A DNA stretch of 64,000 nucleotides from CAXBBB01 sp963815505 (GCA_963815505.1 CAWFGU010000001.1:128382-192381); one strand, 5' to 3'; positions 1 through 10,600 are shown, counted from the stretch's first letter. Numbers and translations: made by a program. Notes: generated by a model from the letters alone, not told the origin.

Positions 1-300
1 GGCGTTGCGGATCGGCGTCGGGTTGGCACCTGCGAGAACGCGCTCGCACTCGCGAAGCGCCTTCTGAGCGTCGCCGTTGCCAGTCGTACCATCAAGCGAT
101 CCGTTCGTCGGATCGGCGTCGTTGTCGCACGTGAGCGACGTGTTGGCGGCGTAGGCAAAGTCGCCGTTGACGTTGGCGGCGAAGCGCTTGGAGAAGTCGC
201 GGGCGACCTGCGCGTCGGCAGTCGGGGCGAAGGAGAACAGAGCGCCGAGCAGGACACTCAGGGCGAGTGCGAACGGGCGCGAGGAGCGGAGGAGAGACAC
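1..300 (-). CDS. Secreted surface protein, N-terminal part only
   Basis: The reading frame begins at a GTG at 298-300, with an in-frame TAA 15 bases upstream, and runs off the left edge. The first 30 or so residues form a clear signal peptide: basic start, hydrophobic core, and AXA-like cleavage before Q (PTADAQ). The mature part opens with RFAANVNGDFAYAANTSLTC followed by Asp/Asn-rich sequence. That opening resembles the N-terminus of large Bacteroidota adhesins and DUF11-type surface proteins (family resemblance recalled, not searched). The function of the missing remainder cannot be judged. It is divergent from the lipoprotein at 650. Confidence 0.7.
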   Translation of the reverse strand, partial: MSLLRSSRPFALALSVLLGALFSFAPTADAQVARDFSKRFAANVNGDFAYAANTSLTCDNDADPTNGSLDGTTGNGDAQKALRECERVLAGANPTPIRNA

Positions 301-649
301 CGTGGTGAGCGGTTAGAGAATGGAGACGTGGCTATCCGTTCTCTTCGTCAACTACCGTGCCTATCGGTCTCAATCGTCTTTTCGTTTAAGGTATTCATCT
401 TCAATACAAACAAGTACTTACCCACCTCTCATTCCGAGAGAATCCGATCCACGATTCGATATTCATCCGGCGATTATGGAGCGCGCGCGTCTCAGCCTGA
501 TCTCGGCTCGTCTCATCTTTGATTCAGACGCGCGGCGAGTGTCACAAAGAGCGTCTCGCGACATAACCGCCACACTCTCGCCACCTCAGCGACAGGCGAT
601 TCGCCCTGCAGTGCATCCGAGTTTGAGACGCACCTCTTCCCCGTGCTCC
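301..649. other. Divergent intergenic region
   Basis: This 349-bp gap lies between two divergent secreted-protein genes. It contains an AT-richer patch (about 380-480) in otherwise GC-rich DNA, where promoters for both genes would be expected. I see no convincing coding sequence, RNA gene or long repeat, and no promoter match good enough to name. Confidence 0.5.
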
Positions 650-1434
650 ATGCGCCCCCTCTACCTCCTCGTCCTGCTCACGCTCATCGCCTGCGGATCG
701 TCCGCGCCGATGCTGCCCGCCTCGTCGCCCTCGTCTGCACGTAATCGACGGCGACGTATCCGACTGGCAGGGCGCGCTGACGGCGGTCGAGAAAAGCCCC
801 GTAACCATCGGCGTGCGGTCAGATGCGGACTACGTCTACGTCGCCGTCGTCACGAGCGACCGCGACGCGATCCGTCACACGCTGCTGACCGGAATGGTCG
901 TCTGGCTCGATTCAGGGGGCGGCAAGGCGAAAGACTTCGGCGTCCACTTCCCGCTCGGCGCGACCGGCGAAGGGCGGACACGTGTGGCAGCGATGGGTGG
1001 AGACCGCAGAGGCCGAGAGACCGAAACACGGCGAGCGGCTACGCGAGATGACGCGCCAACTCGCCGTCGTCCAGCGCGACGCGCGCCTCGTGCTCGACCG
1101 CGACGCCGCGACGGGAATCACGTCCGGCTTATCTCTGGAAGGTGGGACGATGGTCCTCGAACTTAAAGTGCCGCTCGCTCAGACCGACGCGACGCCGTAC
1201 GCCGTCGGTGCGCGTCCGGGCAGCGTCACCGGCATCGGCATCGGCATCGAAACGCCCGAAGTCGACCGCGAGGCGCTGCGGGCGCAAGGTGGGCTGCGGG
1301 GAGGACAACGCGGCGGCGCTCGGGGCAGCGGCGGACGCGCAGGCGGCGGCGGTCAGGGCGGCGGCAATGCCGGTCAACGCGGCGACGCACTCGCCCCCGT
1401 CTCGACGTGGGTACGCGCCGCTCTCGATGGCTGA
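650..1434 (+). CDS. Lipoprotein with CBM9/DOMON-like domain (frame broken twice)
   Basis: The ATG at 650 starts a lipoprotein signal with lipobox LIAC. The frame changes near 700-741 and again near 970. Read through both, the protein is about 260 aa. After the signal it has IDGDVSDWQGA followed by alternating hydrophobic strands (VRSDADYVYVAVV), the pattern seen at the start of CBM9/DOMON-type beta-sandwich domains that open with DG..dW. A Gln-rich helix and a Gly/Arg/Gln-rich low-complexity tail follow before the end at 1434. The continuity of a sensible protein across the breaks suggests indel errors rather than decay. It ends 2 bp from the convergent DinB gene. The ligand is unknown. Confidence 0.6.
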
Positions 1435-1436
1435 CG

Positions 1437-1960
1437 CTACCAGCCCATCCGCTCGACCGTCGTCGTGACGTGGGCGAGGTGATGGCGTCCGTGCCACGCG
1501 TACGTCCCGGCGTGGCGAGCGAGCGGGTTGACGCTACCGTCGTCGGGATGGACGAACGACCGGGCACGCTGCTCGGGCGTGAGGAGCGGAAGACGGCGAC
1601 CCAGCGGCGGTGGAGCGCGCCGAGCAGGTCGAGGCTGTCGGCGATGGGAGTGGAGTAGTCGGCCAGCGAGGCGACGGCGGCTTCGTCGTACGCCTTGATC
1701 GTCGGCGCGTCTTCGGTGAGCGCCCACCGCGTGCGGACGAACCCGTTCAGGTGGCTGTCGGGCAGGTGGTGGACGACCTGCCGCAGCGTCCATCCGCTGT
1801 CGCGGTAGGGCGTGTCGAGTTGGGCGTCGGTCAAGCCGTCGACCGCGGCGCGGAGCAGGCCGGGCAGCGCGTCGATCTCGTCGACCCACGCCGAAAACTG
1901 GTCGTCGGCGACGGGTCCGTCGTGGGCGAAGCGGCCGATGGGATAGCGAGTGTCGGGCAT
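1437..1960 (-). CDS. BstA/YfiT-type DinB superfamily metal-dependent transferase
   Basis: The protein is about 174 aa from the ATG at 1958-1960, with one frame change near 1590. The DinB four-helix fold is recognisable from three histidine sites of the YfiT/BstA family: the H of QVVHHLPDSHLN, and the two in WHGRHHLAHV near the C-terminus. The stretch RWALTEDAPTIKAYDEAA also matches that family closely. Members are metal-binding thiol transferases or hydrolases, named for bacillithiol S-transferase activity. The true thiol substrate in this organism is not shown by the sequence. It is divergent from the radical SAM gene, with a 96-bp gap. Confidence 0.8.
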
Positions 1961-2056
1961 GGCGAGCGGGTGCGGGTGAGGTTGGCAAGATCGGTGCATT
2001 GCGGCGCATCGCACAGACTGCGCACTCGTTGCAGAACCAACGCCACCGATACCGCC

Positions 2057-3211
2057 ATGATCGAACTTCCCACCGCCGCCCCGCCCGGTCACCTCCCGCT
2101 CAAAGGACTCACCGGTCCCTACGCCGAGCCGCCGATTCCGACCGACGCACCCATCGCCTCGCGCCAGTCTCGGCTGGTGCAGTGGAAGCCCAAGCGCGTC
2201 CTGTTCACGCAAGCGGCGCTGGACGAGCCGTTCGGGAGGCAGATCCTCGAGCGCGTCCAGTCGCTCGGCCTGCACATCGAACGGTTGAACGGCAACCGCG
2301 TCACGAGCCTGCGCGGTTCATCCGAGCGCGAGACGTACCGCATCGCCAAGTCGACGCTCGTCGTCGCCAACGCGCCCAAGGGGCAGTTCAAGCTGCAGCC
2401 GATTCCGCCGTCGGCCGACTACCAGTTTCATCTGGCGCAGGGGTGCCCGGCGCACTGCCAATACTGCTATCTCGCCGGATCGCTCAGCGGCCCGCCGACG
2501 ACGCGCGTCTACGCGAACCTGCCACAGATCTTGGAGAACACCGTCCGGTTCGAGCGGCCGGGCGTGCCCACTTCTTTCGAGGCGAGTTGCTACACCGATC
2601 CCCTCGCGCTCGAACACCTGACGGGCAGCCTGTCCGCCGCCATCACGCATTTCGGCACGCGTCCGCCCGACGCCCACCTGCGCTGGGTGACCAAGTTCGC
2701 GAGCGTCGACGGGCTAATCGACCTGGATCACGGCGGACGCACGCGGCCCCGGTTCAGCATCAACGCGCGTGAGGTCGAGCGTTTCTTCGAGGGCGGAACA
2801 GACGGCGTCGACGCCCGACTCGGAGCGGCGCGCAAACTGGCACTTGGGCGGAGCGAGGGCGGAGGCGGCTACCCGGTCGGGCTGGTCGTCGCCCCCATCG
2901 TCCCCGTCGACGGTTGGCGTGGCGCTTACGCGGACCTACTCGACCGTGCGGCTGACGCGCTCGACATGGACTGTGACCTGACGTTCGAGTTGATCACGCA
3001 CCGCTTCACGCCCGGCTCCAAGAACGTGCTTCAAGGTTGGTATCCCAAGAGCAAGCTGGACCTGAGCGAACAGGGCCGCAGCGAGAAGCGCAACAAGTTC
3101 GGCGGCGTGAAATACGTCTACACCGCGCCCCAGATGAAGGAGTTGCGCGGCTGGTTTCAACGCGAGATCGCCGCGCGCTTTCCCGCCGCTCGCATCCTCT
3201 ACTGGACGTGA
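2057..3211 (+). CDS. splB-like: Spore photoproduct lyase family radical SAM protein
   Basis: A 384-aa protein. It carries the radical SAM cluster motif as C-x3-C-x2-C in GCPAHCQYCYL near residue 135. Other SPL-family hallmarks follow: TSFEASCYTDPLALEHLTGS, FELITHRFTPGSKN, and a late GGVKYVY resembling the GYGKYVY of SplB. Classical SPL repairs the 5-thyminyl-5,6-dihydrothymine photoproduct in spore DNA. Homologues in non-sporulating bacteria are assumed to act in DNA repair, but this is less certain. An N-terminal extension of about 60 residues (Pro-rich, then VQWKPKRVLFTQAALD) is typical of the non-spore subgroup. The stop overlaps a GTG start of the HNH gene by 4 bases (GTGA), so the two are probably cotranslated. 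Confidence 0.88.
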   Translation: MIELPTAAPPGHLPLKGLTGPYAEPPIPTDAPIASRQSRLVQWKPKRVLFTQAALDEPFGRQILERVQSLGLHIERLNGNRVTSLRGSSERETYRIAKSTLVVANAPKGQFKLQPIPPSADYQFHLAQGCPAHCQYCYLAGSLSGPPTTRVYANLPQILENTVRFERPGVPTSFEASCYTDPLALEHLTGSLSAAITHFGTRPPDAHLRWVTKFASVDGLIDLDHGGRTRPRFSINAREVERFFEGGTDGVDARLGAARKLALGRSEGGGGYPVGLVVAPIVPVDGWRGAYADLLDRAADALDMDCDLTFELITHRFTPGSKNVLQGWYPKSKLDLSEQGRSEKRNKFGGVKYVYTAPQMKELRGWFQREIAARFPAARILYWT

Positions 3212-3513
3212 CGAACACCCGCCCGCCCGATCCGTCGATGGCCTGCGCCCTGTGCGAGCGGATGGGTGTCGGCCTGACCGAGCACCACCTGATCCCGCGC
3301 GCCGTCCACCGCAAGAAGCAGTTCCGGCGACGCTTCGACCTCGAAGAGATGCGCCATCGCAAACTGCTCGTCTGTCGCAAGTGTCACAGAGGCATCCATC
3401 GCCTGATTCCCGACGAGAAGGAGTTGGCGCGCGACTTCAACACACGCGAGGCGCTGCTCGCCGACGAACGCATCGCCCGACACGTGGCGTGGGTCGCCAA
3501 ACAGCGGACGTGA
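3208..3513 (+). CDS. Small HNH endonuclease-like zinc protein
   Basis: 101 aa from the GTG at 3208, which overlaps the radical SAM stop; an ATG at 3238 is an alternative start giving 91 aa. It shows a CALC knuckle, then EHHLIPR (the HH of HNH), then LVCRKCHRGIHRL with a second C-x2-C and the final His. This is the compact HNH/treble-clef arrangement found in many short bacterial HNH proteins. Such proteins may nick DNA, but activity is not proven for this short form. Coupling to a DNA photoproduct lyase homologue suggests a repair context (inference). Confidence 0.78.
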   Translation: MTNTRPPDPSMACALCERMGVGLTEHHLIPRAVHRKKQFRRRFDLEEMRHRKLLVCRKCHRGIHRLIPDEKELARDFNTREALLADERIARHVAWVAKQRT

Positions 3514-3517
3514 CGCG

Positions 3518-4315
3518 TCAGTGCGTCACCCTGTCGCCCTTGCGCAACTCGCGCCCGTCGACCTGCTCGAACCGTACGGGAATCGACACCGCGCCTCCCT
3601 CGACCGGCTGCAGCACGTTGAAGTGCAAGTGCGGCTTGCTCGTGAACCCCGTCCGCCCCGAGATGCCGATGGGATCGGCCGCCCGCACCGAATCGCCGAC
3701 TGAGACGAGCGCGCCGTCAGGAGCCAGGTGGACGTACTGCGTCATCATCCCGTCGGCGTGGTAGAGCGTGACGTAGTTGCCGAACAGGCGCAAGTCGGGG
3801 TCGTTGCCGCCGCGCGTGTGGCGGTCGACGAGCGTCGCCACGATGCCATCGCGAGCCGCCGCGACGGTATCGCCAACGGCCAGCGTGAAGTCGACGGCGT
3901 AGCGCGAAAAATCCGAGTCGTGCGAGAACGATCCTTCGTACGCCTGCATCACGCGGTACGAACGCCCCCTCGGAAACGGAAACGCATAGCGCGCCGACGG
4001 ATCGGGCCGCGACGCCGCATCGCCGACGATACCCGAAACGGTCAACCCATCCACGACCGACGCCGAATCGCGCCCGGCCAGTGCGATGGCTCCCAGTTGC
4101 ACGCTGTCGCCCGGTGCTAGGACGGCGCTGCGCACCAGCGAACCGTCCGATCCACGCAACGCCATCGTGCCGACGACGGGGAGTGGATTACGCGCCGTGA
4201 CGACTAGGGAATCCGACCGCATCTCGACGTAGGCGTACGACGGCAGACCGACCGGCTCGGACGGTTTGGGCGCACACGACGGGGCCAGCAGGAGTAGCAG
4301 CAGGACAGCGCGCAT
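3518..4315 (-). CDS. M23 family (LytM-like) metallopeptidase lipoprotein
   Basis: 265 aa from the ATG at 4313-4315. The signal peptide ends in a lipobox (LAPSC). About 90 residues of beta-rich sequence precede a lysostaphin-type domain. Zinc ligands are visible as H in GSFSHDSD, D in RYAVDF, and the HLHF pair. Conserved AARDGIVATL and GNYVTLYHADG also match M23. The family cleaves peptidoglycan cross-links in the periplasm. The start overlaps the sigma factor stop by one base (TGATG), so the two are translationally coupled. It is the last gene of the kinase-sigma-peptidase set. Confidence 0.87.
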   Translation of the reverse strand: MRAVLLLLLLAPSCAPKPSEPVGLPSYAYVEMRSDSLVVTARNPLPVVGTMALRGSDGSLVRSAVLAPGDSVQLGAIALAGRDSASVVDGLTVSGIVGDAASRPDPSARYAFPFPRGRSYRVMQAYEGSFSHDSDFSRYAVDFTLAVGDTVAAARDGIVATLVDRHTRGGNDPDLRLFGNYVTLYHADGMMTQYVHLAPDGALVSVGDSVRAADPIGISGRTGFTSKPHLHFNVLQPVEGGAVSIPVRFEQVDGRELRKGDRVTH

Positions 4316-4890
4316 CAGTTGAGTCGGTCTTTTATGCGTTCGTAGAGCCACGCCCGCGCCGTCGTCCAGTCGCGGCGGGCGGTTGCGGACGAGACCGAGA
4401 GCACGTCGGCGGTCTCATCGATGGTCAAGCCAACGAAGAAGCGGAGTTCAACGATGCGGGCGGCGCGGTCGTGCTCAGTCGCCAGTTGGGTCAGGGCGTC
4501 TTCCAACGCGAGGATGGCGTCGCTCCGCGTGTCGGCTAGGGCGAGGGCTAGGCCGGGTTCGAGCGTGATAGGATGCTGACCGCCGCCGCGCTTCTGGGCG
4601 CTGCGGTCGCGCGCGTGGTTGACGGTGATCTGCCGCATGACGGTCGCGGCCAAGGCGTAGAAGTGGGCGCGGTCGTTCCAGTCGGCGCGGCTCGCTCCGG
4701 CGAGTTTGAGGTAGGCTTCGTGGACGAGTCCGGTCGTGTTGAGCGTCTCGCTGGCCCCACGCCTGCGCTCGCGCCGGGCGATGCGCCGCAGTTCGTCGTA
4801 GACGAGCGGATAGAGCCGGTCGAGAGCTTGGGTGTCTCCGTCGCGCGATGCGGCGAGCAGGCGGGTAACGTCGGTCGGTGAGGCGGACAT
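4315..4890 (-). CDS. ECF-type sigma-70 factor (kinase-linked subfamily)
   Basis: 191 aa. I chose the ATG at 4888-4890 because members of this subfamily start only a few residues before DVTRLLAASRDGD. Region 2 contains LYPLVYDELRRIARRERRR, and NTTGLVHEAYLKL is a hallmark of the sigma subfamily usually found beside Ser/Thr kinases. Region 4 has the HTH around LTIDETADVLSVSSATARRDW. No anti-sigma factor is present. A TPR kinase lies directly upstream, which suggests phosphorylation-linked control, as proposed for this group. Confidence 0.88.
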   Translation of the reverse strand: MSASPTDVTRLLAASRDGDTQALDRLYPLVYDELRRIARRERRRGASETLNTTGLVHEAYLKLAGASRADWNDRAHFYALAATVMRQITVNHARDRSAQKRGGGQHPITLEPGLALALADTRSDAILALEDALTQLATEHDRAARIVELRFFVGLTIDETADVLSVSSATARRDWTTARAWLYERIKDRLN

Positions 4891-4965
4891 CCGAGGTGCG
4901 GAGGAGAGATGGCGCAATCTACACGGTGAGACGCGACACGCTCAGTTTGGTGGCCAGGTCTCCGG

Positions 4966-7491
4966 CTATAGCGCGGCGAGCAGGGCGTCGGCGCGTTCGA
5001 TGCCGGGTGTGTCTTCGCGTTCGGCGAACAGGGCGCGGGCGTCGCTGGCTGCGCGGCGCGCTTCGGTGGGCGACGTGGCGCGTAGGGCGTCGGCCAAATC
5101 GCAGAGCAGCGGGGCGAGGAAGTCCGCTTCTCGGTGGCCGATGCGGGCGCAGGCGTCGGAGCGGCGGCAGGCGATGGCGGTTTCGGCCAAGATGACGTGC
5201 GCGCTGTCGAGCCGACCGGCGTCGGCGAGCATGCGGCCCAACTGGTACTGCGATCCCAGCGTGACGACGTGATCGGGGCCGAGTGCGGCACGGCGGATGG
5301 CGGTCGACGTGCGCTGCTGCTCTATCGCGTCGGCGAGTGCGCCGGTGCGGGCCAGCAGCGTGGCGAAGTGCGCCAGCGTCGACGCGTGGACCGGGTGGTC
5401 GGCCCCAAGCGTGCGGGCTTCGGCGGGGATGATCTCGCGATAGAGCGCTTCCGCCTCGTCCAGCCGACCGGCACTTGCCATCAGTCCGGCGAGCATGAAC
5501 TGGTTGTCGAGCAGCGTGGGTGCGTTGGCTCCGCCGTTGTCGCGCAGAAACGCGATGGCGCGGCGGTACTGCGCTTCGGCGGCGGCGGTGTCGCCCTGCT
5601 CCTGCCGGACGATGCCCAGACTGCCGATGCTGTACGCCGTCATGTCGCGCAGTTCGCGGTCGCCCGGCGAGGCGGCGAACAGGCGCGCGTAGCCGTCCTG
5701 ACTCTCCTCGAGCAGCCCAACAGCGGCGTCGGCCTCACCCCTGCTCCACGCACGCAGCGTCCCCAGATCCGCCAACGCCTCGAACAGGGCCGGATCGTCG
5801 CGCCCGTCCAGCCCGTCGCGGAAGGCGGCGACAGAGGCGACGTAGTGCGCTTCGGCATCGTCGTATTCGAGTTGCACGTCCTTGACCGCGCCCAGGTGGT
5901 AGTGCGTCCGCGCGAGAGCGACGCGGTCGTCAGCATCGCCCGATTCGGCAGCCAGCGTGCGCAGGGCGAGCGCATGGGTCAGTAGCGTATCGGCCTGCGG
6001 ATAAACGCCCAGGTTGACGTAGGCGCGCCCGATCTCCATCAGCAGAGCCGCACGCCGCGCTGGGGCGACGGACGAATCGTCCAGAATCTGATCCGCTCCC
6101 TGATCGAGCACCTGCCGGGCCGTGACGGTCCGGCCTTGCGCGACGCTCGGCTTGGCCGCCTCGAACAGGTCACCCATAAAGTCAGCCACGGCCTGCGCGT
6201 CGGCGAGCGCAGCTTGGGCGCGGTCTCGCTCCTCGGCCAGACGCCCAGCTTGGACGGTCGTAGTCGCAGCATAGACGATCAGTAGGGCGAGCAGTGCGGC
6301 AGCGAGACCGGTCGGCAGCGGATAGCGGCGGACGAACGAGCGAGCGCGGTAGCTCCACGTGTCGGGGCGGGCGGCGAGCGGCATCCGGCGACGCAGGCGG
6401 TCCAAGTCGGCCAGCAGCGCGTCGGCGGTGGGGTAGCGGCGGTCGGGCTCTTTGCGCAGCGCTTTGAGAACGAGCACACCCAGGTCGCCAGACAATCGCT
6501 TGCGCAACTTCTCGGGCGACACGCTGCGCGCGTAAGCGGCTGCGTCCTCAACGACAGACGACGGTGCTGGCGCTGCCTCCTCCAACACGGCGTGCGCCAG
6601 TCGGTAGCCCGTAGCATCGTCAGATTGGGCGAACGGGCGGCGCCCGGTCAGCAGTTCGTAGAGCAGTGTGCCCAGCGCGTACACGTCGGTCGCTGGCGTG
6701 ATGGCCTCACCACGTATCTGCTCGGGAGCGGCATACTCGGTCGTCATCAACGCGCTGCCGGTCTGGGTGCGAACCGCGTCTCCCACTTCGGCTTCCAGCA
6801 CTTTCGCAATGCCGAAGTCGAGCAGTTTCACCCGGCCCGCATCGGTGACGAGCACGTTCGACGGCTTCAAGTCGCGGTGGACGATCAGTTGCGCGTGCGC
6901 GTGCCGAACCGCGTCGACAACGTCGGCGAATAACGCCAACCGCGCATCGACGGACAGGCGCTTGCGGTCGGCGTAGGTCGTGATCGGTTCGCCGTCGACG
7001 TACTCCATCGCCAGGAACGGCGCGTCCCCCCGCTCGGCGTCTACGCCCACGTCGAGCAGGCGGGCGACGTGGGGATGCGTCAACCGGCCTAGAATCTGAC
7101 GCTCGGCCAGAAAGCGGCGGATCAGGTCGGGCCGCTCGGGCGCATCGCGAATCGTTTTCAAGGCGACGAGTTGCGCAAACCCTTCGTCCGTCCGCTCGGC
7201 GAGGTAGACCGATCCCATCCCTCCTCGCGCGATCAGCCGGACAATACGATAGCGCCCGACCCGAACGCCTTCTTCCAACGGTGCTTCGTCGAGGAGCCGC
7301 ACGCCTACGTCCGGCGCAAGTCCATCGAAGAAAGCCGACGCGTCATCGTCCGACGCCAGCAGCGATGCGACCTGCATACGAAGGTCCGCGTCGTCCACGC
7401 ATTCAGCGTCCAGAAAGGCGTTGCGTTCGCTGGGCGGCAGCGCCAGCGCGTGGTCTACGAGTGTGCTTAGTCGGTCCCAGGAGTGTGCCAC
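4966..7491 (-). CDS. Membrane Ser/Thr protein kinase with TPR sensor region
   Basis: 841 aa from a GTG at 7489-7491, chosen because WDRLSTLVDHALALPPSER is the usual N-terminal region of this family. Kinase features are a glycine loop (IARGGMGSVY, about 87-96), the ATP lysine in VALK (112), HRDLKPSN (205-212), DFG (225-227) and APEQ. A single membrane helix near residue 400 (ALLALLIVYAATTTVQ) precedes a long TPR-rich helical region. The topology is an internal kinase with the TPRs outside. Neighbours are the ECF sigma factor 75 bp downstream and, divergently, the large FG-GAP protein. In most genomes with this pair the sigma gene comes first; here the kinase does. Confidence 0.93.
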   Translation of the reverse strand: MAHSWDRLSTLVDHALALPPSERNAFLDAECVDDADLRMQVASLLASDDDASAFFDGLAPDVGVRLLDEAPLEEGVRVGRYRIVRLIARGGMGSVYLAERTDEGFAQLVALKTIRDAPERPDLIRRFLAERQILGRLTHPHVARLLDVGVDAERGDAPFLAMEYVDGEPITTYADRKRLSVDARLALFADVVDAVRHAHAQLIVHRDLKPSNVLVTDAGRVKLLDFGIAKVLEAEVGDAVRTQTGSALMTTEYAAPEQIRGEAITPATDVYALGTLLYELLTGRRPFAQSDDATGYRLAHAVLEEAAPAPSSVVEDAAAYARSVSPEKLRKRLSGDLGVLVLKALRKEPDRRYPTADALLADLDRLRRRMPLAARPDTWSYRARSFVRRYPLPTGLAAALLALLIVYAATTTVQAGRLAEERDRAQAALADAQAVADFMGDLFEAAKPSVAQGRTVTARQVLDQGADQILDDSSVAPARRAALLMEIGRAYVNLGVYPQADTLLTHALALRTLAAESGDADDRVALARTHYHLGAVKDVQLEYDDAEAHYVASVAAFRDGLDGRDDPALFEALADLGTLRAWSRGEADAAVGLLEESQDGYARLFAASPGDRELRDMTAYSIGSLGIVRQEQGDTAAAEAQYRRAIAFLRDNGGANAPTLLDNQFMLAGLMASAGRLDEAEALYREIIPAEARTLGADHPVHASTLAHFATLLARTGALADAIEQQRTSTAIRRAALGPDHVVTLGSQYQLGRMLADAGRLDSAHVILAETAIACRRSDACARIGHREADFLAPLLCDLADALRATSPTEARRAASDARALFAEREDTPGIERADALLAAL

Positions 7492-7691
7492 AGTGCCGGT
7501 TGTCCGCGAAGCCGAGCGGCGGCTTCTGGTAGAGGAAAACGGGGCCGCTCGAGAAAAACTTCGTGGTGGCGTGAGCGGATCGGCGGCGAAACGGGGTGAA
7601 GCAGACAGAACCACCTCCCAACTCACGCGCCGACGCCTCAGAATACGGGTCAGTGGTCCAACCGATCAACCGCACTCCTACCTCCACGCCC

Positions 7692-10600
7692 ATGAATCGC
7701 CTCCTGCCCGCCCTCATCGCGCTGCTCGTCGCCGCGTGCATCGCGCCCGGCGCCGCTCGCCCAGTCGACGTTCGAAACCGGCTTTGTCGTCGAGCACTCG
7801 TTCGCCGTTCCCGACGTCTTCGCCGCCGCTCCCGCCTTCCACCCCGCATCGGAGCGCCCGCTCTTTCTGACGGTCAATGGCACGTTCGGAAGCGCGTTGA
7901 CGGGCTACGCGCACGCCCTCTCGTCGCCCGGATGGGACCAACTGCCGTACACGCTGAACCTCGAGGCCACCTCCGCCTCCGGCTATAGCGATCCGCACGA
8001 GTGGCGCATACGCGCCGGACAGTTCGATGCAGACGACGGCCTGGAGTACTTCGTCCGGTGGCGCACGCTGAACACGGTCCGGTTTCGCATCTTCGATTCG
8101 CCCGTCGTTTCGGGCCTCTCGGCGCATCCCCAGGACGAGTCGTGGCAGTCGGCCAGCCCGGACGGCGTCGAACGCGAGTGCGGATACCTTCCACTCGACG
8201 TGGTCCCGCTGGGCGACCTCGACGGCGACGGCAACCCCGAAATGCTATCGATCAATACCGGAAACGACACGCCCGCGCCCGGATGCCCCGACGGTGCGTC
8301 GGCTCAGGTCAACGTGATCGAGTGGGAGCCGGAGACGAGCAAGGTCGGCAACGCGCAGGCCGCGCACTTCCGCTTCGTCGAGGGCCTAGACGTGGCGGCG
8401 GGTAACAATCAGCTGCGCTACGTCGCGGTAGGCGACCCGGACGGCGACGGCAAGCCCGAGATCGTCGTCGTGGCGGCCCAGAACGGCGGTAATCCGGGCG
8501 GCCTCTACGTGTTCGAGGTCAACCCGGCCGGATTCGACACACCCGGCGTCGGCGTACTCGTCCCGGACGGCGGACCGGCCAGCGCCGAACCGTTCGCTAC
8601 CCAGGTCGGCATCTCGACCAACGGCGGCGTCGGCGGTGGATCGGCGACCGTTTCGGGCGGGCAGGGCGGTTTGCACGTCGCGGATCTGGACGGCGACGGG
8701 ATCGACGAAATCATCGTCGCCTACGCAGGCAGTCAGGTCAGCAGCGGCGTCCGCATCTACTCGCTGGACGGGACGAACGGCGCGGGTGACCCCAACTACG
8801 TCGGCACCCAGGCGGCGCAGTTCCTGGCGACAGCGAGCGTGGCCGTCGGCGACTACGACCTGGACGGGCGCATGGAGATCTACACAACCAACCTCCAGAG
8901 CGACGGCATCCGGTCGATGGAGCACGACGGAGCGGCGGGCGACTTCTCCCCTTCGGCGTTCCGCGTCACCACCCACGCCATCGAACTCGGTGCCGGACTG
9001 GGCCTGACGTTCGCTGCGCCCAACGCCGACGGCTCGACGCTCGACGCGTTTGTCCCGACGGCGGCCCAGAGCGAGCATCCCGACGCCGACGATCCGCGGC
9101 CGGAGTTGATGGCGTTCGGACGCGGCGCAGTTCACCTGCTCGAAGCGCTCCCCGCGTTTGGCGATCTCATGCTCGAACTACCCACGCTCGGACGCCCCGT
9201 CGGAGCCATCGGAGACGCGGACGGCGACGGCGTGCTCGACGTAGTGCTGATGGGCGAAAGCAACGGTACGGCGGCGACAGGCTTTCTCCTCTCGGGCGCA
9301 ATCGATGGGCAGGGCGCGCTCGCCTACACTCAAACGCAGCCGTTCAGCCCGCGCGTGCTGGGCGACGCCGTGTGGTTCGATGTGGACAACGACGGGCACC
9401 TCGACCTCGCCTACACCGGCGGATCGTCGACCGGCGGCGGTGGAGCAGTCAACCTGATCGTGATGCAGAACGACGGGGCGGGCGGCTTTTCCGAATTGAT
9501 ACGCATTAACCGAGGCGTTCGTCTGGGCGACATCGAAGTGCTCGACTACGACTTCGACGGCGATCAAGACCTGCTCATGATGGGCGACCCGTTCGAGGGC
9601 GGCACGCCTGCGCTGACGACGCTCTTCCGCAACACGCTCGACGAGGGCAGAGTCGGCTTCGGGCGCGACCTGGATCACGGTCTACCCACGCTTTCGTACG
9701 CTCGGGCCGCATCGGTGCGGCTCGACAACGGCACCGACGATTCCGCCGACGACCGACTGCTGATCGCACTGCAAGGCCGAGACTCGGACGGCGACGCCTA
9801 TGCCGGAGTCTGGAGCCGCGCGCCCGGCGACGCTGCCTTCGCCAACGAGAATGCACCCGTCATCGCCCTCCAGGACGGCGACGTAGCGTGGATCGACGTG
9901 ATCGGCGACGCGCAGCCCGACCTGATCCTGTCCGGCTCGATCCTCCTGGCCGATGGAGGCGACCCGATCCGCGAGACACTCGTCTACGAGAACACACCCG
10001 GCCCGAACGGTCCCGGCTTCTCGCCGAGCAGTTCGACCCAGGTGCGCGGCCTTCCCGCTACGGACACGCGCTACCTCGCCCCCGCCGACTTCGACCGCGA
10101 TGGGCTGACCGACCTAGTCTTGCGCACGCCGTCACTCGCTGACGACACCCAGGACCGCTTCGACGTCTTCTTGCAGCGCCGCAGCGGATCGGGCGATCTG
10201 TCCGCGACGACGTTCGAGCCGATGGGCCTGCGTCTGGGTCTGTCCGGGCGCGAAGGCGTGACGCGCACGCCGCCGCTCGTCCTCGTGGCCGACCTGGACG
10301 GCGACACGTTCGAGGACGTGCTGATTTCGGGCCGCTCGTTCCGCCCTGCCAACCAGGACGTCAACTTGGTCAACCAGACGACTGTCTTCCGCAACGCGAT
10401 GCGATTCGGCGATACGGGTGCCATCGGCGGATCGGCCGCGGGCAGCGGCAAGCGGATGGACGGCCTACTACCGACACCGACCGGCCTGGACGCCGACGCT
10501 TCCTCCGATGGACGTGTGACGCTCGACTGGAACGCCGCTCTCGCCCAGGGCAAACTCTCCCAGGCGGATCTCACCTACGACGTTTCGGTCGGCACCAGCG

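Noticed and set aside
320..649. Small open frames between the two divergent genes at the left edge
   Set aside because: They have no start signals or family features, and composition is that of non-coding AT-richer DNA.
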